Assembly: GCA_963784425.1 (NCBI GenBank)
Contig: CAWARM010000005.1
Span: 62,001-126,000, forward strand
Source: SHZL01 sp963784425
GTDB taxonomy: Bacteria; Pseudomonadota; Gammaproteobacteria; Xanthomonadales; SZUA-36
Reading direction: 5' to 3'
Length of the DNA stretch: 64,000 bases
Position 1 is the stretch's first letter; each line of letters starts with the position of its first letter. Of this stretch, positions 24,449-32,264 are shown piece by piece. The position numbers and the translations under genes were made by a program. Below the pieces are notes generated by a model. That model was not told the origin of the DNA and ran no database searches. It saw only the letters and a list, made by a program, of their open reading frames with translations.

Positions 24449-26006
24449 TCTCAATAAACACAACAACGTTGTCATCATTGGCGCCGGCCACAACGGCCTG
24501 GTGTGTGCCGCCTACCTTGCAAAAGCCGGGAAAAAAGTAACGGTGGTCGAGGCCGCCGGGCAAGTGGGCGGTGCTGCCGTTACGCGCGAATTTGCCCCGG
24601 GCTTCAAAGTGTCAGCCTGCGCCCATGTGCTTAACCTGCTGGACAAAAACATCAGCCGGGAGCTGCAACTGGAAAGCCATGGCCTGTCCATGGCCAGGCA
24701 GGGCCTGTCCACTATTGCGCTGGGCAAAGATGGCGATCACCTCGTGGTGAAAGGCGAGCAGGTGGACGGCAAAGTTTCAGGCGCTGATCAGCTTGCGTTC
24801 AAGGAATACCGTCGTTTCATGTCCCGTTTTGCGGGGGTGATCTCGAAACTGCATAACCGGATTCCGCCGCGGTTCAACTTCGGCAACCGCAGTGACCTGA
24901 TCCAGTTGGGCAAGCTGGCATTGGATATCCGCTTGCTCGGGCGTGACGACATGCGCGAGTTTCTGCGCATTGCCGGCATCAACATTTATGACGTGCTGCA
25001 GGAAAATTTTGACAGCGACTTGCTCAAAGGCGCATTGGCGCTGGATGCGGTACTGGGTACGTACTCGGGGCCGCGCTCCAACAACAGTGTGTTCACTGCT
25101 TTGCACCGACTGAGCGGCAATACCGGCGGTGCGCCGGGGGCCCTTTCCCTGCCGCGTGGTGGCATGGGAGCCGTGAGCGAGGCGCTGGCAGCCGCAGCAC
25201 GCAAGCACGGCGCCCAGATCCGCACCTCCAGCCCGGTGGCCCGCATCACCATGGACGGGGACCACGCTATCGGCGTGGAACTGGGCAATGGCGAGCAATT
25301 GTTGGCCGATACCGTGGTGTCCGGCGCAGATCCGAAAACCACCTTCCTCGGCCTGCTGGGCGCGCGGCACCTGGAGGCCGGTTTCGCCCAGAAGATCAAG
25401 AATATCCGGGCCAAAGGCAACGCGGCCAAGCTGCACCTGGCGCTCAGCGGGCTGCCGGAATTCACCGGTTTGCGCGCTGAACAACTGGGTGAACGCCTGG
25501 TGATCGCGCCCGATCTGCATTACATCGAAAAAGCCTTCAACCATTCCAAGTACGGCGAGTTTTCAGCCAAACCGGTAATGGAAATCGTATTCCCCAGCGT
25601 ATCTGATGCTTCTCTTGCCCCTCCGGGACATCACGTGATGTCGGCTATCGTGCAGTACGCACCGCATGAGCTCAAAGGCGGTTGGGGTGCAGGTAAGTCC
25701 GCCTTTACCGATGTGGTTCTGGACCTGCTTGAGCAGTATGCACCGGATATTCGCAGTAAGGCGGTCATGGCTGAATTGCTCACCCCGCAGGATATTGAGC
25801 GGGAGTTCCGCATGACCGGCGGCCATTGGCACCATGGGGAGATGTCCATGGACCAGTTCCTGATGTTGCGCCCTGTTCCAGGCGCCGCGCAGTATGCCAC
25901 CCCGGTACCTGGCCTCTACCTCTGTGGCGCAGGCAGTCATCCCGGCGGCGGTGTCATGGGTAGCGCCGGACGCAATGCGGCCAGGGCCGTCCTAGGGAAG
26001 CTCTGA
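24441..26006 (+). CDS. CrtI-like NAD(P)/FAD-dependent oxidoreductase, copy 2
   Basis: 521 residues from ATG 24441, inside the end of copy 1; the longer open frame upstream only duplicates copy 1's codons in another frame. It has NNVVIIGAGHNGLVCAAYLA, VEAAGQVGGAAVTREF and a C-terminal GLYLCGAGSHPGGGVMGSAG. Central stretches such as SLPRGGMGAVSEALAAAARK match copy 1 (FARGGMGAIARAMNACFEE). The arrangement suggests an old tandem duplication and translational coupling. The function is inferred only as FAD-dependent oxidation of a cluster intermediate. Confidence 0.85.
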   Translation: MTSLNKHNNVVIIGAGHNGLVCAAYLAKAGKKVTVVEAAGQVGGAAVTREFAPGFKVSACAHVLNLLDKNISRELQLESHGLSMARQGLSTIALGKDGDHLVVKGEQVDGKVSGADQLAFKEYRRFMSRFAGVISKLHNRIPPRFNFGNRSDLIQLGKLALDIRLLGRDDMREFLRIAGINIYDVLQENFDSDLLKGALALDAVLGTYSGPRSNNSVFTALHRLSGNTGGAPGALSLPRGGMGAVSEALAAAARKHGAQIRTSSPVARITMDGDHAIGVELGNGEQLLADTVVSGADPKTTFLGLLGARHLEAGFAQKIKNIRAKGNAAKLHLALSGLPEFTGLRAEQLGERLVIAPDLHYIEKAFNHSKYGEFSAKPVMEIVFPSVSDASLAPPGHHVMSAIVQYAPHELKGGWGAGKSAFTDVVLDLLEQYAPDIRSKAVMAELLTPQDIEREFRMTGGHWHHGEMSMDQFLMLRPVPGAAQYATPVPGLYLCGAGSHPGGGVMGSAGRNAARAVLGKL

Positions 26007-26026
26007 ATAATGCCATCCTCGCATTC

Positions 26027-26145
26027 TCAGAGCACGCCAAACAAAAAGTGTGATTTTTGTTTGACTTCATTTTCAATGATTTGCAATCATCGAAAATGGC
26101 GGCACGTCCCTGTACCGCGGAAACTCTGAATAAATCAGAGTTTCC
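26027..26145 (+). repeat. Intergenic repeat, copy B
   Basis: This lies in the 185-base gap between the second oxidoreductase and the GcvT-like gene. It is the inverted counterpart of 13960-14129: 78 bp with 3 mismatches (26027-26104), then CGT where copy A has 54 bases, then 38 identical bases (26108-26145) ending in the AAACTCTG...CAGAGTTT palindrome. The inverted pair encloses about 12 kb. Confidence 0.75.
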
Positions 26146-26191
26146 CTGGGCAATTAAGGCAACACTTCATTAGCGCACGGACGAGATTCAC

Positions 26192-27397
26192 ATGAAAACC
26201 ACAGAACTGAAAGCCAGGGACCATTTCAATCACCACGTGTACCCCAGCCCGTTTTATTCGCGGCAGGAGCAAGTGAACAAGCAAAAGGTGTGGTCACGCT
26301 GGGCAGACTATTTGTCTGTGCCTGCTTACTACGACGCATCACTGGAGTATTTTTCCGCACGCAACAGCTGCGGTGTTTTTGACCTCACACCGATGATCAA
26401 GCACCGCATCAGCGGCCCGGACGCGCTGGCCTACCTCAATCGACTGGTCACCCGTGATGTCAGCAAGCTCAAACCCGGCCGGGTTGGCTACGCCGTGTGG
26501 TGCAACGACCAGGGCCAGGTTATTGACGATGGAACCATATTTCATCTCAGCCCGGGCGTTTACCGGGTGTGCTCGCAAGAGCAGCAGATTGACTGGTTCA
26601 TGACCTCGGCGCTGGGCTTCAACGTTGAGATCGTGGACGAAACCCACGATGTCGCGGGACTCGCAGTCCAGGGCCCCACCAGTTGCGCCATCCTGAAGAA
26701 AATGGGCTTGCAGGGCGTTGAGAACATTACACCGTTCGGCATGCAGACCTTTGCGTTTGAAGGCACTGAGCTGGGCGTGTCCCGCACGGGCTACACCGGC
26801 GACCTGGGCTATGAATTGTGGATAGACCCCGATCATGCCGAAGTGCTGTGGGACCGCTTGTTCGAAGCCGGTAAATTTCATGGCATCAGGGCCATGGGCA
26901 GCGAAGCGCTGGAAATGCTGCGCATTGAGGCGGGGTTCATCCTTGCCGGTGTTGACTTCCTGCCGGCCCAGCATGCGGTCCGCCCGACCCACACGCGCTC
27001 GCCATTCGAGCTGGGCCTGGCCTGGCTGGTCGATTTCAAGAAGCCGGTGTTCACCGGTCGCCGTGCGCTGCTGGAAGAGCAAAAGCGTGGCTCACGTTTT
27101 GCCCTGGTCAAGCTGGACATCGACGGCAACAAAGTGGCCCGCGATTCCTATGTCTACAACAAGGACAAGGTATTTGCCGGCACGATTACCTCCGCCATGT
27201 GGTCCCCTTCAGCCAAGGCCAGCATTGCGCTGGCTTCCCTGGAAGCTCCACATGGCAAACCTGGGGAGGAACTGCTGGTCGAGATCTACTACCAGAGGGA
27301 ACTGAAATGGAACCGGGTGATGGCGCCCTGCCGGGTAGTTGAGAATGTATTCTGGGATCCATCGCGCAAGCGCCTGACGCCACCCGCCGATTTTTGA
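26192..27397 (+). CDS. GcvT-family folate-binding aminomethyltransferase-like protein
   Basis: A 401-residue protein of glycine-cleavage T-protein length. Landmarks are YYDASLEYFSARNSCGVFDLTPMIKHRISG (N-terminal fold), LNRLVTRDVSKLKPGRVGYAVWCNDQG, VSRTGYTGDLGYELWIDP (the folate-site signature) and a C-terminal barrel domain ending FWDPSRKRLTPP. T-protein and its dimethylglycine/sarcosine-dehydrogenase relatives pass a one-carbon unit to tetrahydrofolate. No gcvP or gcvH is nearby, so it is more likely a demethylase partner (as for dimethylsulfoniopropionate or methylated amines) than part of glycine cleavage. Together with the two MTHFR-like genes it points to folate-linked C1 flow. Confidence 0.87.
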   Translation: MKTTELKARDHFNHHVYPSPFYSRQEQVNKQKVWSRWADYLSVPAYYDASLEYFSARNSCGVFDLTPMIKHRISGPDALAYLNRLVTRDVSKLKPGRVGYAVWCNDQGQVIDDGTIFHLSPGVYRVCSQEQQIDWFMTSALGFNVEIVDETHDVAGLAVQGPTSCAILKKMGLQGVENITPFGMQTFAFEGTELGVSRTGYTGDLGYELWIDPDHAEVLWDRLFEAGKFHGIRAMGSEALEMLRIEAGFILAGVDFLPAQHAVRPTHTRSPFELGLAWLVDFKKPVFTGRRALLEEQKRGSRFALVKLDIDGNKVARDSYVYNKDKVFAGTITSAMWSPSAKASIALASLEAPHGKPGEELLVEIYYQRELKWNRVMAPCRVVENVFWDPSRKRLTPPADF

Positions 27398-27398
27398 A

Positions 27399-27559
27399 AC
27401 CGGGGTCAGTAAAACCGGGGTCAGAGTACTATTTCCTCCTGCCTGCCTGGAAAATTAAGCCATGCCAAAAGGAAATAGTAAAACCGGGGTCAGAGTACTA
27501 TTTCCTCCTGCCTGCCTGGAAAATTAAGCCATGCCAAAAGGAAATAGTACTCTGACCCC
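27399..27559. repeat. REP-like hairpin units in tandem
   Basis: A 69-bp unit (CCGGGGTCAGAGTACTATTT...GGAAATAGT) occurs twice in tandem, at 27415 and 27484, after a partial copy at 27399. The second forms a 20-bp perfect stem, 27486-27505 with 27540-27559. The GGGGTCAGAGTAC motif is the head of REP elements linked to RAYT transposases in Gammaproteobacteria; no RAYT gene is in the window. Confidence 0.8.
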
Positions 27560-29756
27560 TTCACGTCACGCTCATCAACTGGACCCCCTGCTGCGACCCC
27601 GTTCCATTGCCGTTATAGGCGCCAGCGAACGCGCGGGAACGGTCGGCAGCGAGGTCATACTCAATTTGCAGCGTGGTGGCTACGAGGGCGCTCTTTACCC
27701 GATAAACCCTGGCCGGGACTCCGTTCACGGACTGCCCTGCCATGCGTCCCTGGCTGACCTGCCGGAAACGGTGGAGCAGGTTATTTTTGCGGTCGCCGAT
27801 GCGCGCATCGAGTCCGCCCTGGACGAAAGCATCCGGCACGGCGCCCGCGCCGCGACCATCTACTCTACCCTGGTGCTGGCCAAGGAGGCGTTGGACGGCG
27901 AGGTGTTGGCAAACACTGGCCAGCCCGACCTGCGCGAACGCATCAGGGAAAAGATTCGCCGCGCCGGAATGCTGCTGTGCGGCGCCAATGGCATGGGTTA
28001 TTACAATTTCCACGATGGCATCTGGGCTTGCGGTTTTGATACGCGCAAGAATCACGTGCGTGGTGGCAATGTCACCTTCATCAGCCACTCTGGCTCCGGC
28101 ATGTCCGGCATCATTGATTGCGAAGAGCGCATTGATTTCAACCTCGCAGTTTCCACCGGGCAGGAATTGTGCGTGAGCATGGACCAGTACATGGACTACT
28201 CGATTGAGCGGATGAATACCCGCGTTATCGGTTTGTTCATGGAAACCGCGCGCAACCCCGCAGGCCTGACCGCCGTGCTGGCGAAAGCCGCGCAGCGCAG
28301 CATTCCCGTAGTCGCTTTGAAAGTGGGCCGCACCGAGCTGGCGGCCAAACTCACGGTGTCGCATTCTGGCGCCATGGCCGGCCAGGATGAGGCCTACCAG
28401 GCCCTGTTTGACCGCTACGGTGTGCAACGGGTCGAGGACATGGATGAACTGACCACGGCTCTGATCATGTTTGCCCAGCCACACAAAATTGGCACTGGCG
28501 GGCTGGTTTCCATACACGACTCAGGCGGCGAACGCCAGTTGATCATTGACATGGCCGATCGGGTGGGTGTGCCGCTGAGTAAAATCTCAGCGGCCACTGA
28601 AGCCCGGCTGGGCGAGTTGCTGGACCCCGGCCTGGTGGCGGTCAATCCGCTCGACGCATGGAGCAAGGGCGGGCCGGAATATCACATGGTCATGCACCAG
28701 TGCTTCGCTGCACTGATGAGCGACGCGCAAGCCGCCATCGGCGCCGTCGTGCATGATCGCGCGCCCATGGGCGCGATTTACACAAGCTATCTTGACTACC
28801 TGCGAGCCGGCCACGCCGCTTCGGGCAAGCCCGCTTTCCTCGTCTCCAACCACCAGGGCACCGGCGCCGACCCCCAGGTATTGGCCATTACCCGTGAAGG
28901 GTTTCCGGTGCTCGATGGCTTGCGCCCCTTCCTCTGCGGCGCCAGGTGTATGTTCCAGTATCGCGATTTCCTGCTACGCTCTGCCGCGGAAGGCGGGGTT
29001 CGTTCCACAGCCATTGCAGCCAACCCAACTGCGATCACGGCCTGGTCAAAACGCCTTGCCAGCGGCGAGGCACTGGATGAATACGCAGCGGGGCAATTGC
29101 TGACGGACTTCGGCATACCCCTCAACCCTGCACACCGGGCCAGCGACCTTGATTCAGCATTGCAGGCCGCTTCTCAACTGGGCTACCCGGTGGCGCTGAA
29201 ATCGGCGCAGCCCGGAATGGTGCACAAGACCGAACAGGGCGGCGTGCAACTGAACCTGCACAGCGCTGAAAAACTACGCGCGGCCTATACCGCCATGGCA
29301 GCTCAGCTCGGTCCACAGGTGCTGGTCAGCCGCATGGTCACCGGGCCGGGCGTGGAAATGATGCTGGGGGTCGTGCACGACGAGCAATTCGGCCCGCTGG
29401 TGCTGATGGGTTTCGGCGGCATTCATGTCGAAAGTCTCAAAGACGTGGCATGCGCCCTGCCCCCCTTCAACGCAGCAACGGCACAAAGGCTGGTAGATGG
29501 TCTGCGTCAGCGTGCCTTGCTTGACGGGCATCGCGGCGCCCCTGCAATGGATATAGACGCATTTTGTGCCGCAGCAGAGCGACTTTCACAGCTGGCTGCT
29601 GCGCTAGGCAGCCACATCGCCGAGATCGATGTAAACCCGCTGCTGGTGCGACCGGAAGGCTGCATGGCCCTGGATGCGCTGGTGATTGGACGACAATTGG
29701 AGCGGGGTCAGGGCGACAATTGGGGTCAGAGTACCATTTCCTCCTGCCGGCCTTAA
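27531..29756 (+). CDS. Acetate-CoA ligase family (NDP-forming acyl-CoA synthetase) protein
   Basis: The 741-residue protein fuses, in order, a CoA-binding domain (RPRSIAVIGASERAGTVGSE), a succinyl-CoA-ligase-like domain (GNVTFISHSGSGMSGIID) and a C-terminal ATP-grasp domain (GYPVALKSAQPGMVHKTEQG, EIDVNPLLVRPEG). This is the acs/acd fusion layout that makes acyl-CoA from acid, ATP and CoA, or the reverse. The first codons (MPKGNSTLTP) lie inside the upstream REP hairpin and the last ~17 (GQGDNWGQSTISSCRP) inside the downstream one, so both ends of the reading frame have been rewritten by repeats. No better in-frame start exists before the conserved LDPLLRPRSIAVIG, and no strong ribosome site is visible. 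Confidence 0.87.
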   Translation: MPKGNSTLTPSRHAHQLDPLLRPRSIAVIGASERAGTVGSEVILNLQRGGYEGALYPINPGRDSVHGLPCHASLADLPETVEQVIFAVADARIESALDESIRHGARAATIYSTLVLAKEALDGEVLANTGQPDLRERIREKIRRAGMLLCGANGMGYYNFHDGIWACGFDTRKNHVRGGNVTFISHSGSGMSGIIDCEERIDFNLAVSTGQELCVSMDQYMDYSIERMNTRVIGLFMETARNPAGLTAVLAKAAQRSIPVVALKVGRTELAAKLTVSHSGAMAGQDEAYQALFDRYGVQRVEDMDELTTALIMFAQPHKIGTGGLVSIHDSGGERQLIIDMADRVGVPLSKISAATEARLGELLDPGLVAVNPLDAWSKGGPEYHMVMHQCFAALMSDAQAAIGAVVHDRAPMGAIYTSYLDYLRAGHAASGKPAFLVSNHQGTGADPQVLAITREGFPVLDGLRPFLCGARCMFQYRDFLLRSAAEGGVRSTAIAANPTAITAWSKRLASGEALDEYAAGQLLTDFGIPLNPAHRASDLDSALQAASQLGYPVALKSAQPGMVHKTEQGGVQLNLHSAEKLRAAYTAMAAQLGPQVLVSRMVTGPGVEMMLGVVHDEQFGPLVLMGFGGIHVESLKDVACALPPFNAATAQRLVDGLRQRALLDGHRGAPAMDIDAFCAAAERLSQLAAALGSHIAEIDVNPLLVRPEGCMALDALVIGRQLERGQGDNWGQSTISSCRP

Positions 29757-29800
29757 TAATTGAACCATGTCCCAAGGAAATAGTACTCTGACCCCAATTG
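29717..29800. repeat. REP-like hairpin
   Basis: The 25-base arms 29717-29741 and 29776-29800 pair with one mismatch; the head is GGGGTCAGAGTAC, as at 27399-27559. It overlaps the last codons of the synthetase gene and ends 20 bases before the aldehyde dehydrogenase start. Confidence 0.8.
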
Positions 29801-29820
29801 AAACCAAACAGGAGAACGCA

Positions 29821-31347
29821 ATGAACCTCACCCAGGTAAAGCAACACGACAGCACCCAATGGAAAGCAGTGGCCACTGACGCCAGGCGCCATATCGAAAC
29901 CCGCTTGTTGATCGACGGCAAATTCGTGGATGCCATAAAAGGCGGACGCTTTGTCACCTCGAACCCGGCTAATGGTGAAACGCTGGCGGAAATGTCAGCC
30001 GGTGGCGCAGAAGATATCGACCGCGCCGTGGCCGCGGCCAGGAAGGCGTTCTACTCAGGCGTATGGTCGCGCATGGCGCCGCGTGATCGCATGGATGTCC
30101 TGTATCGTTTTGCCGACCTCGTGGACGAAAACGCTGAACAACTGGCCGTGCTGGAAACCCTGGACATGGGCAAACCCATAGCCGATGTGATCAACATCGA
30201 CTTGCCATCGGTGGTAGCGACGATCCGCTTCATGGCCGAGTGCATAGACAAGATCGAAGGATCGGTCACCAACACCGATAGCAGCTCCATGCATATGATT
30301 TTGCGTGAGCCGCTGGGTGTAGTCGGCGCTATTTCTCCGTGGAACTACCCCCTGCTGATGGCCGCATGGAAAATTGCCCCGGCACTGGCTGCAGGCAACA
30401 CGGTGGTGCTCAAGCCTGCAGAGCAGGCGCCCATGAGCTGTTTGCGCCTGGCTGAATTGTTCCTGCAGGCCGGCGGCCCGCCTGGCGTGCTGAACGTGGT
30501 CAACGGCATGGGAGAAATTGCCGGAAGAGCCCTCGCCCTGCACAACGACGTAGCCAAGCTGACCTTCACGGGATCCACCGAAGTCGGCAAGCTGATCCTG
30601 CAATACTCCGGCCAGTCCAATATGAAGCGCGTGGCGCTGGAGTGTGGCGGCAAGTCGCCGCAGATTTTCATGGCCGACCTGCCCGACCTCGACAAGGCCG
30701 TTGCCGCCGCCTACAACGGCATCTTCGCCAACATGGGAGAAGTGTGCAGTGCAGGTTCGCGCTTGCTGGTGGAACGCCCCATCTATAACGAGTTCATTGA
30801 GCGCTTTATCGCTGAAGGCGAGCATGCTTACAAACCCGGCGAACCACTGGACCCGGCCACTAACATGGGCCCATTGGTCGATCGTGAATCCCAGCAGCGT
30901 GTACTGGGCATGATCGAAACCGGCAAAAAGGAAGGCGCCACCCTGCATTTCGGCGGCACCAAACCCAAAGGCCTGGATGAGGGCGCCTACGTCAATCCAA
31001 CCCTGTTCGGAGACGTAAACAACAACATGACTATTGCCCGGCAGGAAATTTTTGGCCCGGTCGCCAGCGTAATTCCCTTCGACGGTGCGGAAGAAGCCAT
31101 CCACATTGCCAATGACACCATTTATGGCCTGGCTTCGGGCATCTGGACGCGCGACATCAACAAAGCCTTCAAGCTGATCAAGAACATCGAAGCCGGCGTG
31201 GTGTGGGTGAACAGCTACGAAGACGGGGACATGACCCAGCCTTTTGGTGGCTACAAGCAGTCCGGCCAGGCACGGGACAAGTGCATGGAAAGCGTCAAGA
31301 GTTATACCCAGTGCAAATCCGCATGGATTCGCCTCGCTGCGGAGTGA
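29821..31347 (+). CDS. NAD(P)-dependent aldehyde dehydrogenase (PuuC/BetB-like)
   Basis: 508 residues from ATG 29821, chosen for its AGGAGAA ribosome site; an in-frame ATG at 29767 lies within the REP hairpin. Landmarks are the cofactor/catalytic ISPWNYPLLMAAWKIAPALA (Asn), FTGSTEVGK, the general base LECGGKSPQIF (Glu) and the nucleophile in NMGEVCSAGSRLLV (Cys). The ECGGKSPQ and SMHMILREPLG parts resemble gamma-glutamyl-gamma-aminobutyraldehyde dehydrogenase (PuuC) and related aminoaldehyde enzymes. With the glutamine-synthetase-like gene downstream, oxidation of an aminoaldehyde from polyamine breakdown is the best guess. Confidence 0.9.
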   Translation: MNLTQVKQHDSTQWKAVATDARRHIETRLLIDGKFVDAIKGGRFVTSNPANGETLAEMSAGGAEDIDRAVAAARKAFYSGVWSRMAPRDRMDVLYRFADLVDENAEQLAVLETLDMGKPIADVINIDLPSVVATIRFMAECIDKIEGSVTNTDSSSMHMILREPLGVVGAISPWNYPLLMAAWKIAPALAAGNTVVLKPAEQAPMSCLRLAELFLQAGGPPGVLNVVNGMGEIAGRALALHNDVAKLTFTGSTEVGKLILQYSGQSNMKRVALECGGKSPQIFMADLPDLDKAVAAAYNGIFANMGEVCSAGSRLLVERPIYNEFIERFIAEGEHAYKPGEPLDPATNMGPLVDRESQQRVLGMIETGKKEGATLHFGGTKPKGLDEGAYVNPTLFGDVNNNMTIARQEIFGPVASVIPFDGAEEAIHIANDTIYGLASGIWTRDINKAFKLIKNIEAGVVWVNSYEDGDMTQPFGGYKQSGQARDKCMESVKSYTQCKSAWIRLAAE

Positions 31348-31372
31348 AAACCCCAGATTGCAGGACACCGGC

Positions 31373-32215
31373 ATGCAGTACCAGCTGATTCGCTATTCCA
31401 CCGAAGGGCCGCTGGCCTGGTTGAGCCTCAACCGGCCGGACAAGCTCAACGCCATTAATGCGGCAATGATCGCAGAGCTGAACCATGCACTGGACCTGGC
31501 CGAATCTGATCCGAAGGTGCGCGTCATTTTGCTCACCGGTGAAGGGCGGGCGTTTTCTGCCGGTTTTGATCTGGCCATTGGTGTGGATGGGGGCATGGAA
31601 GAGGAAGCGGGGGCGAGCCCAGACCGCGCAGCGTACAAGTCCGCCATGCGGCGCGAGCTAACCCAGGACTTCAACATCATCATGCGTTTCTGGGATTGCC
31701 CCAAGCCGACCATCGCTGCCGTGCACACTTATTGCCTGGGCAGCGCCATGGAAATGGCGGTCGCCTGCGATATTACCATTGCCGCCAGCGATTGCCGTTT
31801 TGGCGCCCCGGAAGTGAAGTTCGGCAGTGGCATCGTGGCCCTGCTGCTACCGTGGTTTTGCGGGCCCAAAAAAGCCAAGGAACTCCTGCTCACCGGCACC
31901 GACCGCCTGAGCGCTGAACAGGCGCAAGCCTGCGGCCTCGTTAACCAGGTTGTAAGCGCGGATACGTTGCTGGCAACGGCACGGGCCATGGCCATGGAAA
32001 TTGCCGGCAATGACCAGCTTGCGGTGCGATTGACCAAGCAGGCCATCAACCGCAGCATGGACACCGCGGGCATGCGCACGGCACTGCTCGAAGCACTGGA
32101 AACCGATGTTGAAATCGAAAGCACGGATACCCCGGAAACCCGGCAGTTCAATGACATCATGAAAAGCCAGGGCGCCAGGGCGGCCATTGCCTGGCGCAGG
32201 GCCCAGGTCGGATAA
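31373..32215 (+). CDS. Enoyl-CoA hydratase/isomerase family protein
   Basis: 280 residues from ATG 31373 (MQYQLIRYSTEGPLAWLSLN); the longer open frame runs back into the aldehyde dehydrogenase. Crotonase-fold landmarks are LNRPDKLNAINAAMIAEL, GEGRAFSAGFDL (oxyanion-hole region), KPTIAAVHTYCLGSAMEMA and GAPEVKFGSGIVALLLPWF. The first catalytic Glu position has CLGSAMEMA where classic hydratases have an GGGxELA stretch; Glu is retained, the Gly pair is not. It probably works on an acyl-CoA made by the synthetase upstream, in the same operon (25-base spacing to the aldehyde dehydrogenase stop). Confidence 0.9.
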   Translation: MQYQLIRYSTEGPLAWLSLNRPDKLNAINAAMIAELNHALDLAESDPKVRVILLTGEGRAFSAGFDLAIGVDGGMEEEAGASPDRAAYKSAMRRELTQDFNIIMRFWDCPKPTIAAVHTYCLGSAMEMAVACDITIAASDCRFGAPEVKFGSGIVALLLPWFCGPKKAKELLLTGTDRLSAEQAQACGLVNQVVSADTLLATARAMAMEIAGNDQLAVRLTKQAINRSMDTAGMRTALLEALETDVEIESTDTPETRQFNDIMKSQGARAAIAWRRAQVG

Positions 32216-32264
32216 CAGAACCGTCGGATAACAGCACCATGGACCCAAACAATGAACCCAAATC

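Noticed and set aside
22832..26006. Carotenoid biosynthesis cluster
   Set aside because: CrtI-like fold alone; no crtB, crtE or crtY nearby and genes sit with amine catabolism.
27561..28517. 318-residue open frame on the minus strand
   Set aside because: Antisense of the acyl-CoA synthetase; composition unlike a protein family.
30055..31374. 439-residue open frame on the minus strand
   Set aside because: Antisense shadow of the aldehyde dehydrogenase, which has complete catalytic motifs.
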